Shown: positions 1 to 9,077, counted from the stretch's first letter. The stretch is DNA of 64,000 nucleotides from Flavobacterium sp. DG2-3 (GCF_030730925.1 NZ_JAVAMB010000002.1:407384-471383), one strand, 5' to 3'. Made by a program: numbers and translations. The notes: a model not told the origin generated them from the letters alone.

Positions 1-50
1 TAAAAATTTATAGTTTATTAATTGTTTATTTTATATTGTACTTTTCGTGT

Positions 51-1409
51 TTATAAAACCAAAGTGAGCGTTGTAGCTGTAAAAAATATGTCTTTGCCAT
101 TACTAACATCTTTAATGAAATTCCCGCTTTGAAACCATGTTCCTTCTACAGTTAAATTCAGATATTTATTAAAACTGTAATCAAAAGAAGCTCCTAATTG
201 ATTTCCGATTTTTCTTGATGTCGAATCTGAACTATTAAATAATACCGAAACATTGGGCTGATAGATAGCATCATTTATTGAAGCTCTCCAAAACATATCA
301 TAATCGATATTGAAATTTAATTTTTGTGTCAGCTGAAACTCAAGAAAAGGATGAACATCGATTAAATTTGAAGGTCCGATTAAAGCCGCTAACCCAAAAT
401 AGGCTCCTCTTGGAAAAAGTGGATTAAAAGTCTCTAAAGAATTATCATTCTGATTTTTATCTCCAGAAATATATTCTGCTTTTAACCCTATTTTTTGTTT
501 TGTTTTATGAATGTTATAAGTAAAATAGTTATGAATTGAAAATGTCCAGGCGTTGATGTTTTTAGTGCCAAATTTTCCAAACTGATAAGCCGCTTCTATA
601 TCATAATTCCATTTAGAATAATTACCCCATATTCTTGAGCCAATAGTTTTTCTATTTTCCTGCCCTGATAAAGTATTGTAGGTACTCTCCGTTTTTTGAA
701 TATTTAAAAAATATATTTCTATGTTGTTTAAATACTTCACCTGATTTATACTGGCATACAAACCATAAAATTTTATGTTTGAGTCAATTTTGTCATTAAA
801 GTTTCCAAATCGATTTTTCACATAAAAACTATAAAAAGCATCGACAGCTAGGTTTCTTTTTTGATAGGTTATTTTAATTGCGTCAAACGCTTGACGACTG
901 TTTGGTCCTTCCCGAACTGAAATTAGTCGTTGCGATCCATAATACAATTCTTGTCTTCCAATCCTAAAATTTAAATTCTCAACCTTAAAATCGACAAACA
1001 GCTGATGCAGATCTAGAGGATTTTCTTCTAACGGATTAGGATCTATTCTACCAATTGAAGAACTGCTTTGCAATTGGCCAAACAATCGAAATGAATTTCC
1101 TATTTTTAAGTTAGCATAAAAAAGCGCTCTGTTAAGGATAAAACCATTATCATCTTTATAACTTTCGTCCCAATTTTCGTTTTTAAAAAGTTGGTATTGC
1201 GTTCTGTTTTCAGCTCCAAAAAAAAGAAATGTATTAGATTTTTTGGATAATGTAATTTGTTTGATTTTATAATAAAAACTTTGATTGGTGCTGTCTATCG
1301 AAACAACATCATTGTATCTTAAAAATTTAAATTCATTTACTTGTTGAGAATAAACTGTTGAATTAAAAATCATTATAATAATCAGAAAATATTTTTTGTA
1401 CTGAAACAT
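51..1409 (-). CDS. Alginate-export-like outer-membrane porin
   Basis: The 452-residue protein begins with a signal peptide (about residues 1-21, ending near VYSQ). The rest reads as alternating amphipathic strands of a large outer-membrane beta-barrel. The stretch around residues 140-185, with FRIGRQELYYGSQRL and EGPNSRQAFDA, is the recognisable core of the alginate_exp porin family (AlgE-like). Members form outer-membrane channels for anionic or small solutes; in Bacteroidota the substrate is usually unknown. It ends in LVL rather than a clear terminal aromatic residue. No alginate genes lie nearby, so a general porin role is more likely than alginate export. The family call is fairly secure, the substrate is not. 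Confidence 0.8.
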   Translation of the reverse strand: MFQYKKYFLIIIMIFNSTVYSQQVNEFKFLRYNDVVSIDSTNQSFYYKIKQITLSKKSNTFLFFGAENRTQYQLFKNENWDESYKDDNGFILNRALFYANLKIGNSFRLFGQLQSSSSIGRIDPNPLEENPLDLHQLFVDFKVENLNFRIGRQELYYGSQRLISVREGPNSRQAFDAIKITYQKRNLAVDAFYSFYVKNRFGNFNDKIDSNIKFYGLYASINQVKYLNNIEIYFLNIQKTESTYNTLSGQENRKTIGSRIWGNYSKWNYDIEAAYQFGKFGTKNINAWTFSIHNYFTYNIHKTKQKIGLKAEYISGDKNQNDNSLETFNPLFPRGAYFGLAALIGPSNLIDVHPFLEFQLTQKLNFNIDYDMFWRASINDAIYQPNVSVLFNSSDSTSRKIGNQLGASFDYSFNKYLNLTVEGTWFQSGNFIKDVSNGKDIFFTATTLTLVL

Positions 1410-1428
1410 GTTGCAACTTTCTGAAATA

Positions 1429-1860
1429 CTAGGAAAAGAAATATCTCCTATTTCCTATTCTCGAGTCTATAATGAACCATTTACAATAAAAAAATGCCAA
1501 AATACGTGATTTACAAGTTTTGTAATTCAGATGCGAGAATCCAACCTGCTCTGCATTTATTTCATCTTTTTGCTCTTTTAGATTTGTTTGTCCCAATAGA
1601 AATTGTCCTCCAGAAAAAATGGAATTTTCTATTCCCGATGAATTTTCAATTTCGCGGTCTAATAAAACAATGTATCGCCCTTCTGCTGAAATGTAAAAAT
1701 CATGATCATAATTTTCAATGACTTTCCTCAGAATTGCATTATCAGCTTCAAGAGAATCAGATAGAAATCCTGTTGTTGCTTTACTTAGATAAGTATCAGT
1801 AGTTCCAAGATACTTCTCTTTTTTATGTTCTGATCGCAATCTTTTTATTTTAAATTCCAT
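1429..1860 (-). CDS. Hypothetical protein, 143 aa
   Basis: This frame lies just upstream of the porin gene on the same strand, 19 bases away. I do not recognise the family. The first 95 residues are charged and look like real protein (for example SAEGRYIVLLDREIENSSG). The last 45 residues are rich in aromatic, Cys and Arg residues and read like out-of-frame translation, so the 3' end may be frameshifted or degenerate. There is no signal peptide or membrane segment. A truncated relic is as likely as an intact gene. Confidence 0.4.
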   Translation of the reverse strand: MEFKIKRLRSEHKKEKYLGTTDTYLSKATTGFLSDSLEADNAILRKVIENYDHDFYISAEGRYIVLLDREIENSSGIENSIFSGGQFLLGQTNLKEQKDEINAEQVGFSHLNYKTCKSRILAFFYCKWFIIDSRIGNRRYFFS

Positions 1861-1907
1861 ATCTAATCTTTTTTGATTTAATTTCCTTTAGTTACATTTT
1901 TCAATAA

Positions 1908-2207
1908 CTATCTCATCTTCAATTTCTGAATCATTGCTGCATTCAAATTATCACTATAAGCCCCATAAGCGTCAACCAATAATCCTTTTACGCCGCATTG
2001 CGTATGTATTGCGTAAAGTATTGAGGAATCATCCGGATTAGAATCGCCTTCAAAGCGATAAAATGCATCCACAGTAAACTCACTTGGTTCAAATGTTTTG
2101 TTTAATGCTTTACAGCTTAATGTTGAATTACTAAGATTAAAATCATAAGTATATCCTTCCGCTTGTTTTGTATTTATAGCTTCCGTTAGGGTATCATAAT
2201 TTGTCAT
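1908..2207 (-). CDS. Small conserved protein of the type often labelled phosphoribosylpyrophosphate synthetase
   Basis: The start is placed at the ATG giving MTNYDTL (99 residues). An in-frame ATG 26 codons upstream would add a non-homologous-looking basic stretch. The protein is a compact cytosolic alpha/beta domain with the pattern YDTLTEAIN, then GYTYDFNLS, FYRFEG and DSSILYAI near the middle. I recall such small flavobacterial proteins carrying a phosphoribosylpyrophosphate synthetase label from automatic annotation. At 99 residues it lacks the PRPP synthetase domains, so that enzymatic name is doubtful. Function unknown. Confidence 0.65.
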   Translation of the reverse strand: MTNYDTLTEAINTKQAEGYTYDFNLSNSTLSCKALNKTFEPSEFTVDAFYRFEGDSNPDDSSILYAIHTQCGVKGLLVDAYGAYSDNLNAAMIQKLKMR

Positions 2208-2467
2208 TTTTTTTAGTTTTTTAGTTACTATTGGGATTGGTTTAATCGTATTGCCTGAGTAAATTATAATGTATTTAATTCTCAATTTCTCAAGCTTTTT
2301 AAATCTTAATTGTCAGATTTTGTTTTCGTTAGAGCAAAACTAATTCTAAGAACAAGATTAATTTCTATGGAAAAGTTATCAAGAATTATAAATATTAAAG
2401 ATTTCAGTTATTTCATAAAATCATATTAAAAGCAGTAATAAAATTTTAGAATTCAATTGAAAATAGT

Positions 2468-2493
2468 ATTTTTGTGTTATTCAGTACAAAAAT
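2468..2493. promoter_or_regulatory. Candidate TetR operator (autoregulatory copy)
   Basis: An imperfect palindrome: arms ATTTTTGTGTT and AGTACAAAAAT around a 4-base spacer. It ends 4 bases before the ATG of the TetR gene. The same 11-4-11 arrangement occurs, perfectly, at 3095-3120. Position and symmetry fit autorepression by the adjacent TetR protein; this is inference. Confidence 0.65.
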
Positions 2494-2497
2494 AATT

Positions 2498-3079
2498 ATG
2501 CGCGGAAGACCAACTATATTTAGTGAAGAAGAACTGCTTAGAAAAGCACAAACCGTATTTTGGGAAAAAGGATTTACTCCTACTTCACTTGAAGATTTGC
2601 TTGAAGCCATGCAGATTGGCGGCGGGAGTTTTTATAACACTTTTAAAGGCGGCAAAAAAGAACTTTTTTCTAAAGCGCTCCAACTTCGAAGAAATGATTT
2701 GAAAAATTTCAAAGAAGAACTTACTCAAAGCGAATCGCCTCTAGATGCCTTAAAGGATTTTTTTCGATCACTTGCAACAGCTGATCCGCATAGCCATTTG
2801 ATGGGCTGTCTTATTGTCAACACGATTATCGAAATGACTTTTGTAGATACTAAATTTCAGGAAGAAGCCCTTGTTATACTAAGAGAAATGGAGCAACTCT
2901 ATATTTGGGCAATTGACAAAGCGCAAAAAGAAGGAAAAATAAAAAACCAGACGGATCCTGAAATTTTAGGTCGATATCTTGTTACATTCTGGAGCGGACT
3001 GAATGTTCTCAGACGTATGTATCCGGATAAAAAAATACTCTCTGCTCAAATAGAAATGCAGCTTAGCATCATTAGCTAA
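2498..3079 (+). CDS. TetR/AcrR family transcriptional regulator
   Basis: The start is set at the ATG giving MRGRPTIF (193 residues), the usual beginning of this subfamily. A start 8 codons upstream would lie inside the operator palindrome. Residues 1-55 form the TetR DNA-binding domain, with the helix-turn-helix near LEDLLEAMQIGGGSFYNTFKGGKKELF. The remainder is the all-helical ligand-binding and dimerisation domain (DSHLMGCLIVNT type, YxxxR subfamily). It is followed 89 bases later by a hydrolase gene on the same strand. Matching palindromes precede both genes, so it probably represses itself and the downstream hydrolase/thioredoxin unit. Its ligand is unknown. Confidence 0.9.
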   Translation: MRGRPTIFSEEELLRKAQTVFWEKGFTPTSLEDLLEAMQIGGGSFYNTFKGGKKELFSKALQLRRNDLKNFKEELTQSESPLDALKDFFRSLATADPHSHLMGCLIVNTIIEMTFVDTKFQEEALVILREMEQLYIWAIDKAQKEGKIKNQTDPEILGRYLVTFWSGLNVLRRMYPDKKILSAQIEMQLSIIS

Positions 3080-3094
3080 GCTTTTTTTTAAATC

Positions 3095-3120
3095 ATTTTT
3101 GTGTTAAACAACACAAAAAT
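3095..3120. promoter_or_regulatory. Perfect palindromic TetR operator candidate
   Basis: Two perfect 11-base arms, ATTTTTGTGTT and AACACAAAAAT, flank the spacer aaac. The site lies between the TetR gene and the frameshifted hydrolase, 49 bases before the latter's ATG. It matches the site at 2468-2493 in arm length, spacing and sequence apart from two positions in the right arm. There is no U-tract, so it does not look like a terminator. Confidence 0.75.
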
Positions 3121-3168
3121 AAAAATGCACAATTTTACACAACAGATTACTAATTTAAAACAACATTC

Positions 3169-4217
3169 ATGATTATTTACAAAAGGATTATTTTACTGGT
3201 TTTTACTGCCTTACTACTAACTTCTTGCAATAAAGAGGGAAATTCGCAAAAAGAAAATACAAATAAGAATACTTATTTAAAAGATACTACTAAAGGAATA
3301 AAAACAGGCGGTGTCAAAGTTGTAGAAATTACAACGCCAAAAGGCAAATTTAAGGTCTGGACTAAGACTGTTGGTAACAATCCTAAAATTAAAGTTTTAT
3401 TGCTGAATGGAGGCCCGGGAGCTACACATGAATATTTTGAATGCATGGAAAGCTTTTTTCCTCAAGAGGGAATTGAATTTATTTACTACGATCAGTTGGG
3501 AACCGGAAACTCTGACAATCCAAACGATCCTGCGCTTTGGGATGTGAATCGATTTGTGGATGAAATTGAACAAGTACGTGTTGCTCTTAATCTCGATAAA
3601 GACAATTTTTATTTGTTAGGACATTCCTGGGGAGGTATTCTTGCTGCGGAATATGCATTAAAACATCAACAGCATCTAAAAGGTTTAATTATTTCTAATA
3701 TGATGATGAGCGCCATTGATTATAGTAATTATTCTAAAAATGTTCTTGCTCAACAGATGGAACCAAAAGTTTTGGCGCAATTGAGGGAAATTGAAAAAAA
3801 CAAAGATTTTAAGAATCCAAAATATATGGAACTATTGATTCCGAATTTCTATGCAAAACATATATTCGAATGGATATCAATTCATGGCCAGAACCGCTAA
3901 GCCGCTCTTTCGGAAAAATTAATGAATCGCTATACGTTACGATGCAGGGACCAAGCGAATTCGGAATTTCTGGTAAACTGGAAAAGTGGGATGTTAAAAA
4001 TCAGCTTTCAAAAATCACAGTCCCAACTTTATCCATCGGAGCAAAATACGACACAATGGATCCTGAACACATGAAATGGATTTCGACTCAGGTTAAAAAC
4101 GGAACTTATCTGTACTGTGACAAAGGCAGCCATATGAGTATGTATGATGATCAGGAAACTTATATGAAAGGTTTAATTAAATTCATAAAAGATACAGATA
4201 ATAAGCTAAATAAATGA
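3169..4217 (+). pseudogene. Proline iminopeptidase-like alpha/beta-hydrolase lipoprotein, frameshifted
   Basis: The first frame (3169-3900) starts with a lipoprotein signal, lipobox LTSC at residues 17-20. It carries GGPG (81-84), DQLGTGNS (108-115) and the nucleophile elbow GHSWGG with Ser153, all marks of the proline iminopeptidase branch of S33 peptidases. The frame stops at 3900. The family sequence continues in another frame: WPEPLSRSF, then the acid loop GAKYDTMDP and the catalytic His in KGSHMS, ending at 4217. The break is at about 3862-3867. Restoring one base there gives HICR, the Cys-Arg expected in this family, so a single-base deletion (or a read error) explains it. Catalytic residues survive on both sides. 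It is preceded by a TetR operator and overlaps the next gene by 4 bases. Confidence 0.85.
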
Positions 4218-5290
4218 TTGAAATTAAATTAGAAAAATCAATATGGATCGTATTGGTTTTCATTTTTACGAATGCATTTTACAGTCAGAATAATGTAAAA
4301 CAGAATCTAAAAACGTTTACTGTAAGGGGAAATATTAAAAGTGATATCACCGATAATTTTGCTTATTTATATTATAATGACATACAAGACAGCGTCAAGA
4401 TTATCAATAAGCAGTTTGAGTTTAAAGGCTCAGTAAAAGATACTGTGGTGGCTAAAATTTACTTGCCATCTGCTGCCAATGCTCCACAATTTTACTTAGA
4501 AAATAATACTATCAATATCAGCGTCAGTGTAGACAAAACAGTTAAAGATGGAAAATCTATACAGACCATGCACATTGATACGATTAAGGGATCACATTCT
4601 CTAGAATTACAAAAGCAGTACTTAAATTTTTATAAGTCAAATTCAGGTAAAAAAGATTTCAACTCATTACTGTATTCAGAATTAACTGTGTTTTTCACTA
4701 AACATCGTACTCATCCTTTTAGTGGTGCAATTTTGGCCGAACTTGCTTTCATGAATCCGATCTTGAATAAACAGCAGCTTACTAAACTATATTCAATTTT
4801 AGATCTTTCGAAACAAGACGATCAATACCTTAAACTCTATCAAAAGGGAATAGAAAAATTAGATGTTTACGCCGTTGGAAAACCTTTTTTGGACTTTAAA
4901 TTGCCGAACCAAGACGGAAATTTAATCAATTTGAAAGACTATAAAGGAAAAATAGTACTCATTGATTTTTGGGCTTCGTGGTGTGCGCCGTGCAGGAAAA
5001 AAAATCCTGAACTTATTAGTCTAAAACAACAGTTTGAAAATGCTGACTTTGAAATAATTGGAATCTCCAGAGATAAAAATAAAAAGCAATGGATTTCTGC
5101 CATAGCAAAAGACAAGTTAGAATGGACAAATCTATTGGATGAAGATCAAAAGATGGAAAATAGCATGGGAATCGAAAACATTCCGTACAATTACTTATTG
5201 GATGAAAAAGGCATCATTTTGGGAGTAAATCTTCCTGTCGAAAAAATTACACAGATTTTAACCGATAAGGTAAAAACACAAAAATCATAA
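4214..5290 (+). CDS. TlpA-like thiol-disulfide oxidoreductase with N-terminal DUF4369
   Basis: This 358-residue protein starts within the ATGA overlap with the preceding hydrolase, so the two are translationally coupled. A signal segment (about 9-24) directs it to the envelope. Residues 35-125 form a beta-rich DUF4369-type domain, followed by a helical linker. Residues 222-355 are a thioredoxin-fold AhpC/TSA-TlpA domain with the redox motif WCAPC (Cys257, Cys260). In Bacteroidota such proteins reduce or isomerise disulfides in the periplasm; the DUF4369 function is unknown. It is probably under the TetR control seen upstream. A terminator follows. Confidence 0.88.
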   Translation: MIEIKLEKSIWIVLVFIFTNAFYSQNNVKQNLKTFTVRGNIKSDITDNFAYLYYNDIQDSVKIINKQFEFKGSVKDTVVAKIYLPSAANAPQFYLENNTINISVSVDKTVKDGKSIQTMHIDTIKGSHSLELQKQYLNFYKSNSGKKDFNSLLYSELTVFFTKHRTHPFSGAILAELAFMNPILNKQQLTKLYSILDLSKQDDQYLKLYQKGIEKLDVYAVGKPFLDFKLPNQDGNLINLKDYKGKIVLIDFWASWCAPCRKKNPELISLKQQFENADFEIIGISRDKNKKQWISAIAKDKLEWTNLLDEDQKMENSMGIENIPYNYLLDEKGIILGVNLPVEKITQILTDKVKTQKS

Positions 5291-5308
5291 TTGAAAACTA
5301 TAAAATAT

Positions 5309-5341
5309 AAAACCTCCAAAACTTGTGATTTTGGAGGTTTT
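5309..5341 (+). terminator. Rho-independent terminator after the TlpA-like gene
   Basis: A 13-bp perfect stem (AAAACCTCCAAAA with TTTTGGAGGTTTT) and a 7-base loop. It lies 18 bases after the TlpA stop and before the converging GAPDH gene. Runs of A and T on both flanks mean it could also serve the opposite strand. Confidence 0.85.
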
Positions 5342-5372
5342 TAAAAATAAAGTAAGATGATTTTATTAGTAT

Positions 5373-6356
5373 TTACAATTCCTGAATTTGTCTGATCATT
5401 TGGTTGGTAAATCCCCATTCGTTATCGTACCATGCCATTACTTTTACAAGATCGCCATCTACTACGCGGGTCATTTCGAGATCTACAGTTGCAGCAAATG
5501 TACTTTTAATTAAATCTGAAGAAACCAAAGGTTCGTTGCTTACATCAACCACTTTTTTATATCTTTCAGTTTGTGCTTCCTCTGTTAGAATTGTATTTAT
5601 TTCTTCTGCAGAAGTTGGACGTTCTGTAACAAAAGTAATATCTGATATGGAACCAATTGGAACAGGCACTCTCACCGCAATACCATCAAATTTTCCTGCA
5701 TATTCTGGAAGTGCTTTTGTTACGGCAATCGCTGCACCTGTAGCCGCTGGTGCCGAATTTATCGCTGCCCCACGCCCCATACGAGGTTCTCTTTTTGAAG
5801 GTGCATCAACTAATGTTTGAGAGGCTGTATAAGCATGTGTAGTATTCAGAATGGCTTTTTTGATACCAATTCTTCGGCCTATTATTTCAATTATCGGTCC
5901 AATATTATTGGTTGTACAGCTGGCACAAGAAAATATAGATACTTTACCATCTTCTGTATTTACTCCGTGTACAATGGTTGGCGTATCTTTCGTGGGGCCA
6001 GATATGACAACAAATTTAGCACCTGCCGAAATGTGTTTCTCAGCATCTGGTTTATTAGTAAAAAATCCTGTACTCTCAATTACTATCTCAGCATTTAATG
6101 CTGCCCAAGGCAATGCTGCAGGATCTTTTATCTCAGTGTAACGGATTGATTTTCCATCTACAACAATAGAATCGCCATCAATTGTAACCGTTTTTTCAAA
6201 TCTGCCGTAAATACTGTCATACTTTAAAAGATATGCTGCGTTCTCAATACTCATAAGATCATTGATCCCTACAACTTCCAGTTCTGGAGTGTCTAATATA
6301 ATTTTTAGCGCTGCTCTTCCGATACGGCCAAAACCGTTAATTCCTATTTTTTTCAT
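5373..6356 (-). CDS. gap: Glyceraldehyde-3-phosphate dehydrogenase, type I
   Basis: Converts glyceraldehyde-3-phosphate, NAD and phosphate to 1,3-bisphosphoglycerate in the cytosol (glycolysis/gluconeogenesis). The 327-residue protein has the Rossmann start IGINGFGRIGR (residues 4-14). The NDL at 32-34 indicates NAD preference. The catalytic Cys147 lies in SCTTN and the catalytic His174 in NTTHAYT. It is slightly short for the family (usually 330-340) and has PAATGAA where PSSTGAA is usual. That suggests a secondary paralog rather than the main glycolytic copy, but this is inference. It is monocistronic, facing the TlpA-like gene across a terminator. Confidence 0.95.
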   Translation of the reverse strand: MKKIGINGFGRIGRAALKIILDTPELEVVGINDLMSIENAAYLLKYDSIYGRFEKTVTIDGDSIVVDGKSIRYTEIKDPAALPWAALNAEIVIESTGFFTNKPDAEKHISAGAKFVVISGPTKDTPTIVHGVNTEDGKVSIFSCASCTTNNIGPIIEIIGRRIGIKKAILNTTHAYTASQTLVDAPSKREPRMGRGAAINSAPAATGAAIAVTKALPEYAGKFDGIAVRVPVPIGSISDITFVTERPTSAEEINTILTEEAQTERYKKVVDVSNEPLVSSDLIKSTFAATVDLEMTRVVDGDLVKVMAWYDNEWGFTNQMIRQIQEL

Positions 6357-6486
6357 TTTCTAATTTTAATGGTTATCATTATTTTATAAGACATGAGTTT
6401 AAAGATAATAATTTTAAACTAAGTAATCTACACTATATCAAATGATTACATTTTAATAAATTACTAATTTATATCTAAGTGAAAGA

Positions 6487-7248
6487 TTACATGGTAAAAA
6501 AGTAAACCGCTATTAATCCTCCGATCACTATAATTAATTTTCTGACCAGTTCCTGATTCATATGCCTTGAAAATACTGCTCCGTAATAGCCGCCAATGAT
6601 TCCTCCAATGGTTAAAATAGCAGTTATTTTCCAATCTATTAAGCCTGAAAATATAAAACAAAGTGCCGCGATTCCGTTATTTACAGTAACCATCAACACT
6701 TTTAATCCATTCATTTCATTGAGTTCTTTCATCCCATACAAGGTAAAAAGTGTTAGAATCATAATTCCTATTCCTGCGTTGAAATAGCCTCCGTAAAAAT
6801 TAATCAAAAACAAGGGTATCAGCTTTTTATGCGTATATTCAAAATGGCCGCTTCCTGTAGTTTTTTTTTGAAAATAGCTCAATATGGATTTACTAAAGGC
6901 AAAAGTGCCCCACGATACAAGGTGAAAATAAGGAACCAGAGACTTAAAAACTTCAGGATCTGTCATGACCATTACAAATGCGCCGCATAAACCTCCGATT
7001 CCGCTTATTACCAATAAAATTTTCAGATCTTTTGGCATTATTTGAATATCGTTTTTAAATGCCTTAACACTCGCCACATTACCAAACCACATCGATACGC
7101 AAGTCATAGCATTCGCTCTTATCGAACTTACTCCATTTAAAACCAAACTTGGAAATACAATAAATCCGCCCCCGCCAGCAAAAGCATTTACCGCTCCGCC
7201 TGCTATCGCAGCTAAAAATAACAACCCATACTGAAGATAATTTTCCAT
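6487..7248 (-). CDS. TSUP-family (TauE/SafE) membrane permease
   Basis: A 253-residue integral membrane protein with about eight hydrophobic helices. The glycine-rich opening GGAVNAFAGGGGFIVFPSLVLNG (residues 18-40) and the second repeat GGYFNAGIGIMIL are the internal pseudo-repeat of the TSUP superfamily. Members move sulfonates, sulfite, sulfoacetate or other small organic anions. The start follows the preceding hydrolase stop by 2 bases. It is therefore the last gene of the operon that begins with the DUF1348 gene near 9488 and may export or import the substrate or product of the two hydrolases. Confidence 0.85.
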   Translation of the reverse strand: MENYLQYGLLFLAAIAGGAVNAFAGGGGFIVFPSLVLNGVSSIRANAMTCVSMWFGNVASVKAFKNDIQIMPKDLKILLVISGIGGLCGAFVMVMTDPEVFKSLVPYFHLVSWGTFAFSKSILSYFQKKTTGSGHFEYTHKKLIPLFLINFYGGYFNAGIGIMILTLFTLYGMKELNEMNGLKVLMVTVNNGIAALCFIFSGLIDWKITAILTIGGIIGGYYGAVFSRHMNQELVRKLIIVIGGLIAVYFFTM

Positions 7249-7250
7249 TT

Positions 7251-8144
7251 TTAGTGTTGTTTTATTGATTTATGATAACTGATAATTTCCCTGGAAATTT
7301 CTTCTCCAAATTCTTCTAAGGCGAAGTGACCAGTAGGATAAAAAACCAGCTTCGAATCCGGCAGATCATTATGAATCGCTAATGCTCCTTCCTTTTTAAA
7401 CACTAAATCATTTTCCCCCCAAACGATCAATGTCGGAAATTGCGATTTTCTAATTCTTTCTTGCCATGCCGAATAAAAAGCGAGGTTATTTCCGTAATCT
7501 TTTTTAATTGCTAAATGAATCTCTTTTAAACCATTTCGCTGCATTAAAAACTGATCTAGCGTATAGGATTCTGGAGCAATCTTTGACAAATTGGAAACGC
7601 CTGTAAGATATTCCCATTTAATGTATTCGGATTCCACCAGTTTCTCCAATTTTGACTGATTTTCGGCTGTTTCATTTTTAAACAGCACCATAGCGTTTTT
7701 AATTCCGTCTCCAAGACCTTCTTCGTATATGTTCCCATTCTGAAAAATAAGCATATTAACTTCTACTCTGTTTTTCATAATTAAATGCATCAAAATTAGT
7801 GCAGAATAATCAAAAAGGTAAAAGCTTGATTTGGTAATATTTAGTTTGTCCAGAAAACCTGCTATGACTATTGCAAAATTTTCAAACGTATATTCAAATT
7901 CGTCTTTTGATGGAACAGCGCTAAATCCAAAACCGGGTAAATCGGGAGCAAGAATATGAAATCGTTCAGACAGCAACGGAATAACATTCCGAAACATATG
8001 TGACGACGAAGGATATCCATGAAGAAGCAATAGATTTGGTTTTGCCTTATCTCCTGCTTCTCTGTAAAAAATTTCCGTTCCGTTTACAGTAATACATTTA
8101 TGAACAACTGATTTTTCTTGCTCCACGATAGATTTATTTGTCAT
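7251..8144 (-). CDS. Alpha/beta hydrolase with an unusual nucleophile elbow
   Basis: This 297-residue protein is a paralog of its upstream neighbour; both share the FYREAGDK opening and the DYTFENF-type segment. The oxyanion-loop HGYPSSSHMFRN (42-53) is intact. The nucleophile position is Asp112, as in haloalkane dehalogenase and epoxide hydrolase relatives. A second acid lies in WGENDLVF and the catalytic His in PTGHFALE. The elbow reads FDYSALIL where the sister protein has MDYGAPVG. The glycine and proline that shape the elbow are lost, which suggests altered or reduced activity. Middle gene of the operon, 20 bases after the sister gene. Confidence 0.85.
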   Translation of the reverse strand: MTNKSIVEQEKSVVHKCITVNGTEIFYREAGDKAKPNLLLLHGYPSSSHMFRNVIPLLSERFHILAPDLPGFGFSAVPSKDEFEYTFENFAIVIAGFLDKLNITKSSFYLFDYSALILMHLIMKNRVEVNMLIFQNGNIYEEGLGDGIKNAMVLFKNETAENQSKLEKLVESEYIKWEYLTGVSNLSKIAPESYTLDQFLMQRNGLKEIHLAIKKDYGNNLAFYSAWQERIRKSQFPTLIVWGENDLVFKKEGALAIHNDLPDSKLVFYPTGHFALEEFGEEISREIISYHKSIKQH

Positions 8145-8164
8145 TTATTGTAAATTCTAAATGC

Positions 8165-9034
8165 TTAATTTTTTGTTGTTTTTCTTTTAAGAAAATCTTT
8201 TATAAGCTCAGAAATTTCATCTCCAAAACTTTCTAGTGCAAAATGTCCTGTTGGAAATAAATGAAATTCAAGATTCTTCACGTCTTTTTTAAACGCTTCA
8301 GCACCTACACCCGGAAAAATATAATCGTCTTTTCCGTAAACGATCAGCATTTCTGGATTGTATGTTCTAAAATATTCCTGCCATTCTGGATACAAGGGTA
8401 CATTGGTTCTGTAATCATAAAAAAGTGCCAATTGAATATCACCATTTTCTGGGCGTTCTAAGTGTCTTAAATCAATTTCCCAGTTGTCTGGCGAAACTAC
8501 CGATGCATCTGGAACGTTGTGTGTATATTGCCATTTTAATCCATCAGGAGCATGGAAAGTACTTAATGTAGCCGCCGCCTCTTTGTCGTTTCTATCTTTC
8601 CAAAGCGCTCTAAACGGATCCCAGAAAGTTTCCAGACCTTCCTCATAAGCGCAGCCATTTTGTACAATCAGGGTTTCAATGCTGTTCGGATTTCTGCTTG
8701 CAATTCTAAAACCAACTGGTGCGCCATAATCCATTAAATAAAGACTGAATTTTTTGATCTCCAATTCATCCAATAAGGTTTTTACAATATTGCTGAAATT
8801 TTCAAAAGTATAATCAAAATTTGCCAATGGCGGCTGCTCGCTTCTTCCATAACCAGGATAATCTGGTGCAATTACATGAAAATCATCAGCAAGATAATTG
8901 ATCAAATTTCGAAACATGTGTGATGAGGTTGGATAACCGTGTAATAATACTAAAGTTGGCTTTTGTTTGTCTCCTGCTTCTCTGTAAAAAATCTCCACTC
9001 CGTTGATTTTTCTTGTGTGGTAACTCGTTTTCAT
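8165..9034 (-). CDS. Alpha/beta hydrolase, dehalogenase/epoxide-hydrolase-like
   Basis: A 289-residue cytosolic alpha/beta hydrolase with no signal peptide. The oxyanion HGYPTSSHMFRN is at 32-43, the nucleophile Asp102 sits in LMDYGAPVG, an acid lies in YGKDDYIFPG, and His264 is in PTGHFALE. An Asp nucleophile points to dehalogenase, epoxide hydrolase or haloacid-type chemistry rather than a Ser esterase. The actual substrate cannot be read from sequence. It stands between the DUF1348 gene (43 bases upstream) and the degenerate-elbow paralog (20 bases downstream), evidently a tandem duplication. Confidence 0.88.
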   Translation of the reverse strand: MKTSYHTRKINGVEIFYREAGDKQKPTLVLLHGYPTSSHMFRNLINYLADDFHVIAPDYPGYGRSEQPPLANFDYTFENFSNIVKTLLDELEIKKFSLYLMDYGAPVGFRIASRNPNSIETLIVQNGCAYEEGLETFWDPFRALWKDRNDKEAAATLSTFHAPDGLKWQYTHNVPDASVVSPDNWEIDLRHLERPENGDIQLALFYDYRTNVPLYPEWQEYFRTYNPEMLIVYGKDDYIFPGVGAEAFKKDVKNLEFHLFPTGHFALESFGDEISELIKDFLKRKTTKN

Positions 9035-9077
9035 AATTTAAATTTATAAGGGTTAATTAATTATTTACTATTAAAAA

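Noticed and set aside
2474..2497. Extended TetR start eight codons upstream
   Set aside because: It lies in the operator palindrome and the family start is MRGRPT.
3870..4217. Separate small gene after the first hydrolase frame
   Set aside because: Its sequence is the C-terminal half of the proline iminopeptidase family, so it is the other side of a frameshift rather than an independent gene.
5404..6141. Plus-strand frames opposite the GAPDH gene
   Set aside because: GAPDH is certain on the minus strand; these are antisense shadows with no family resemblance.
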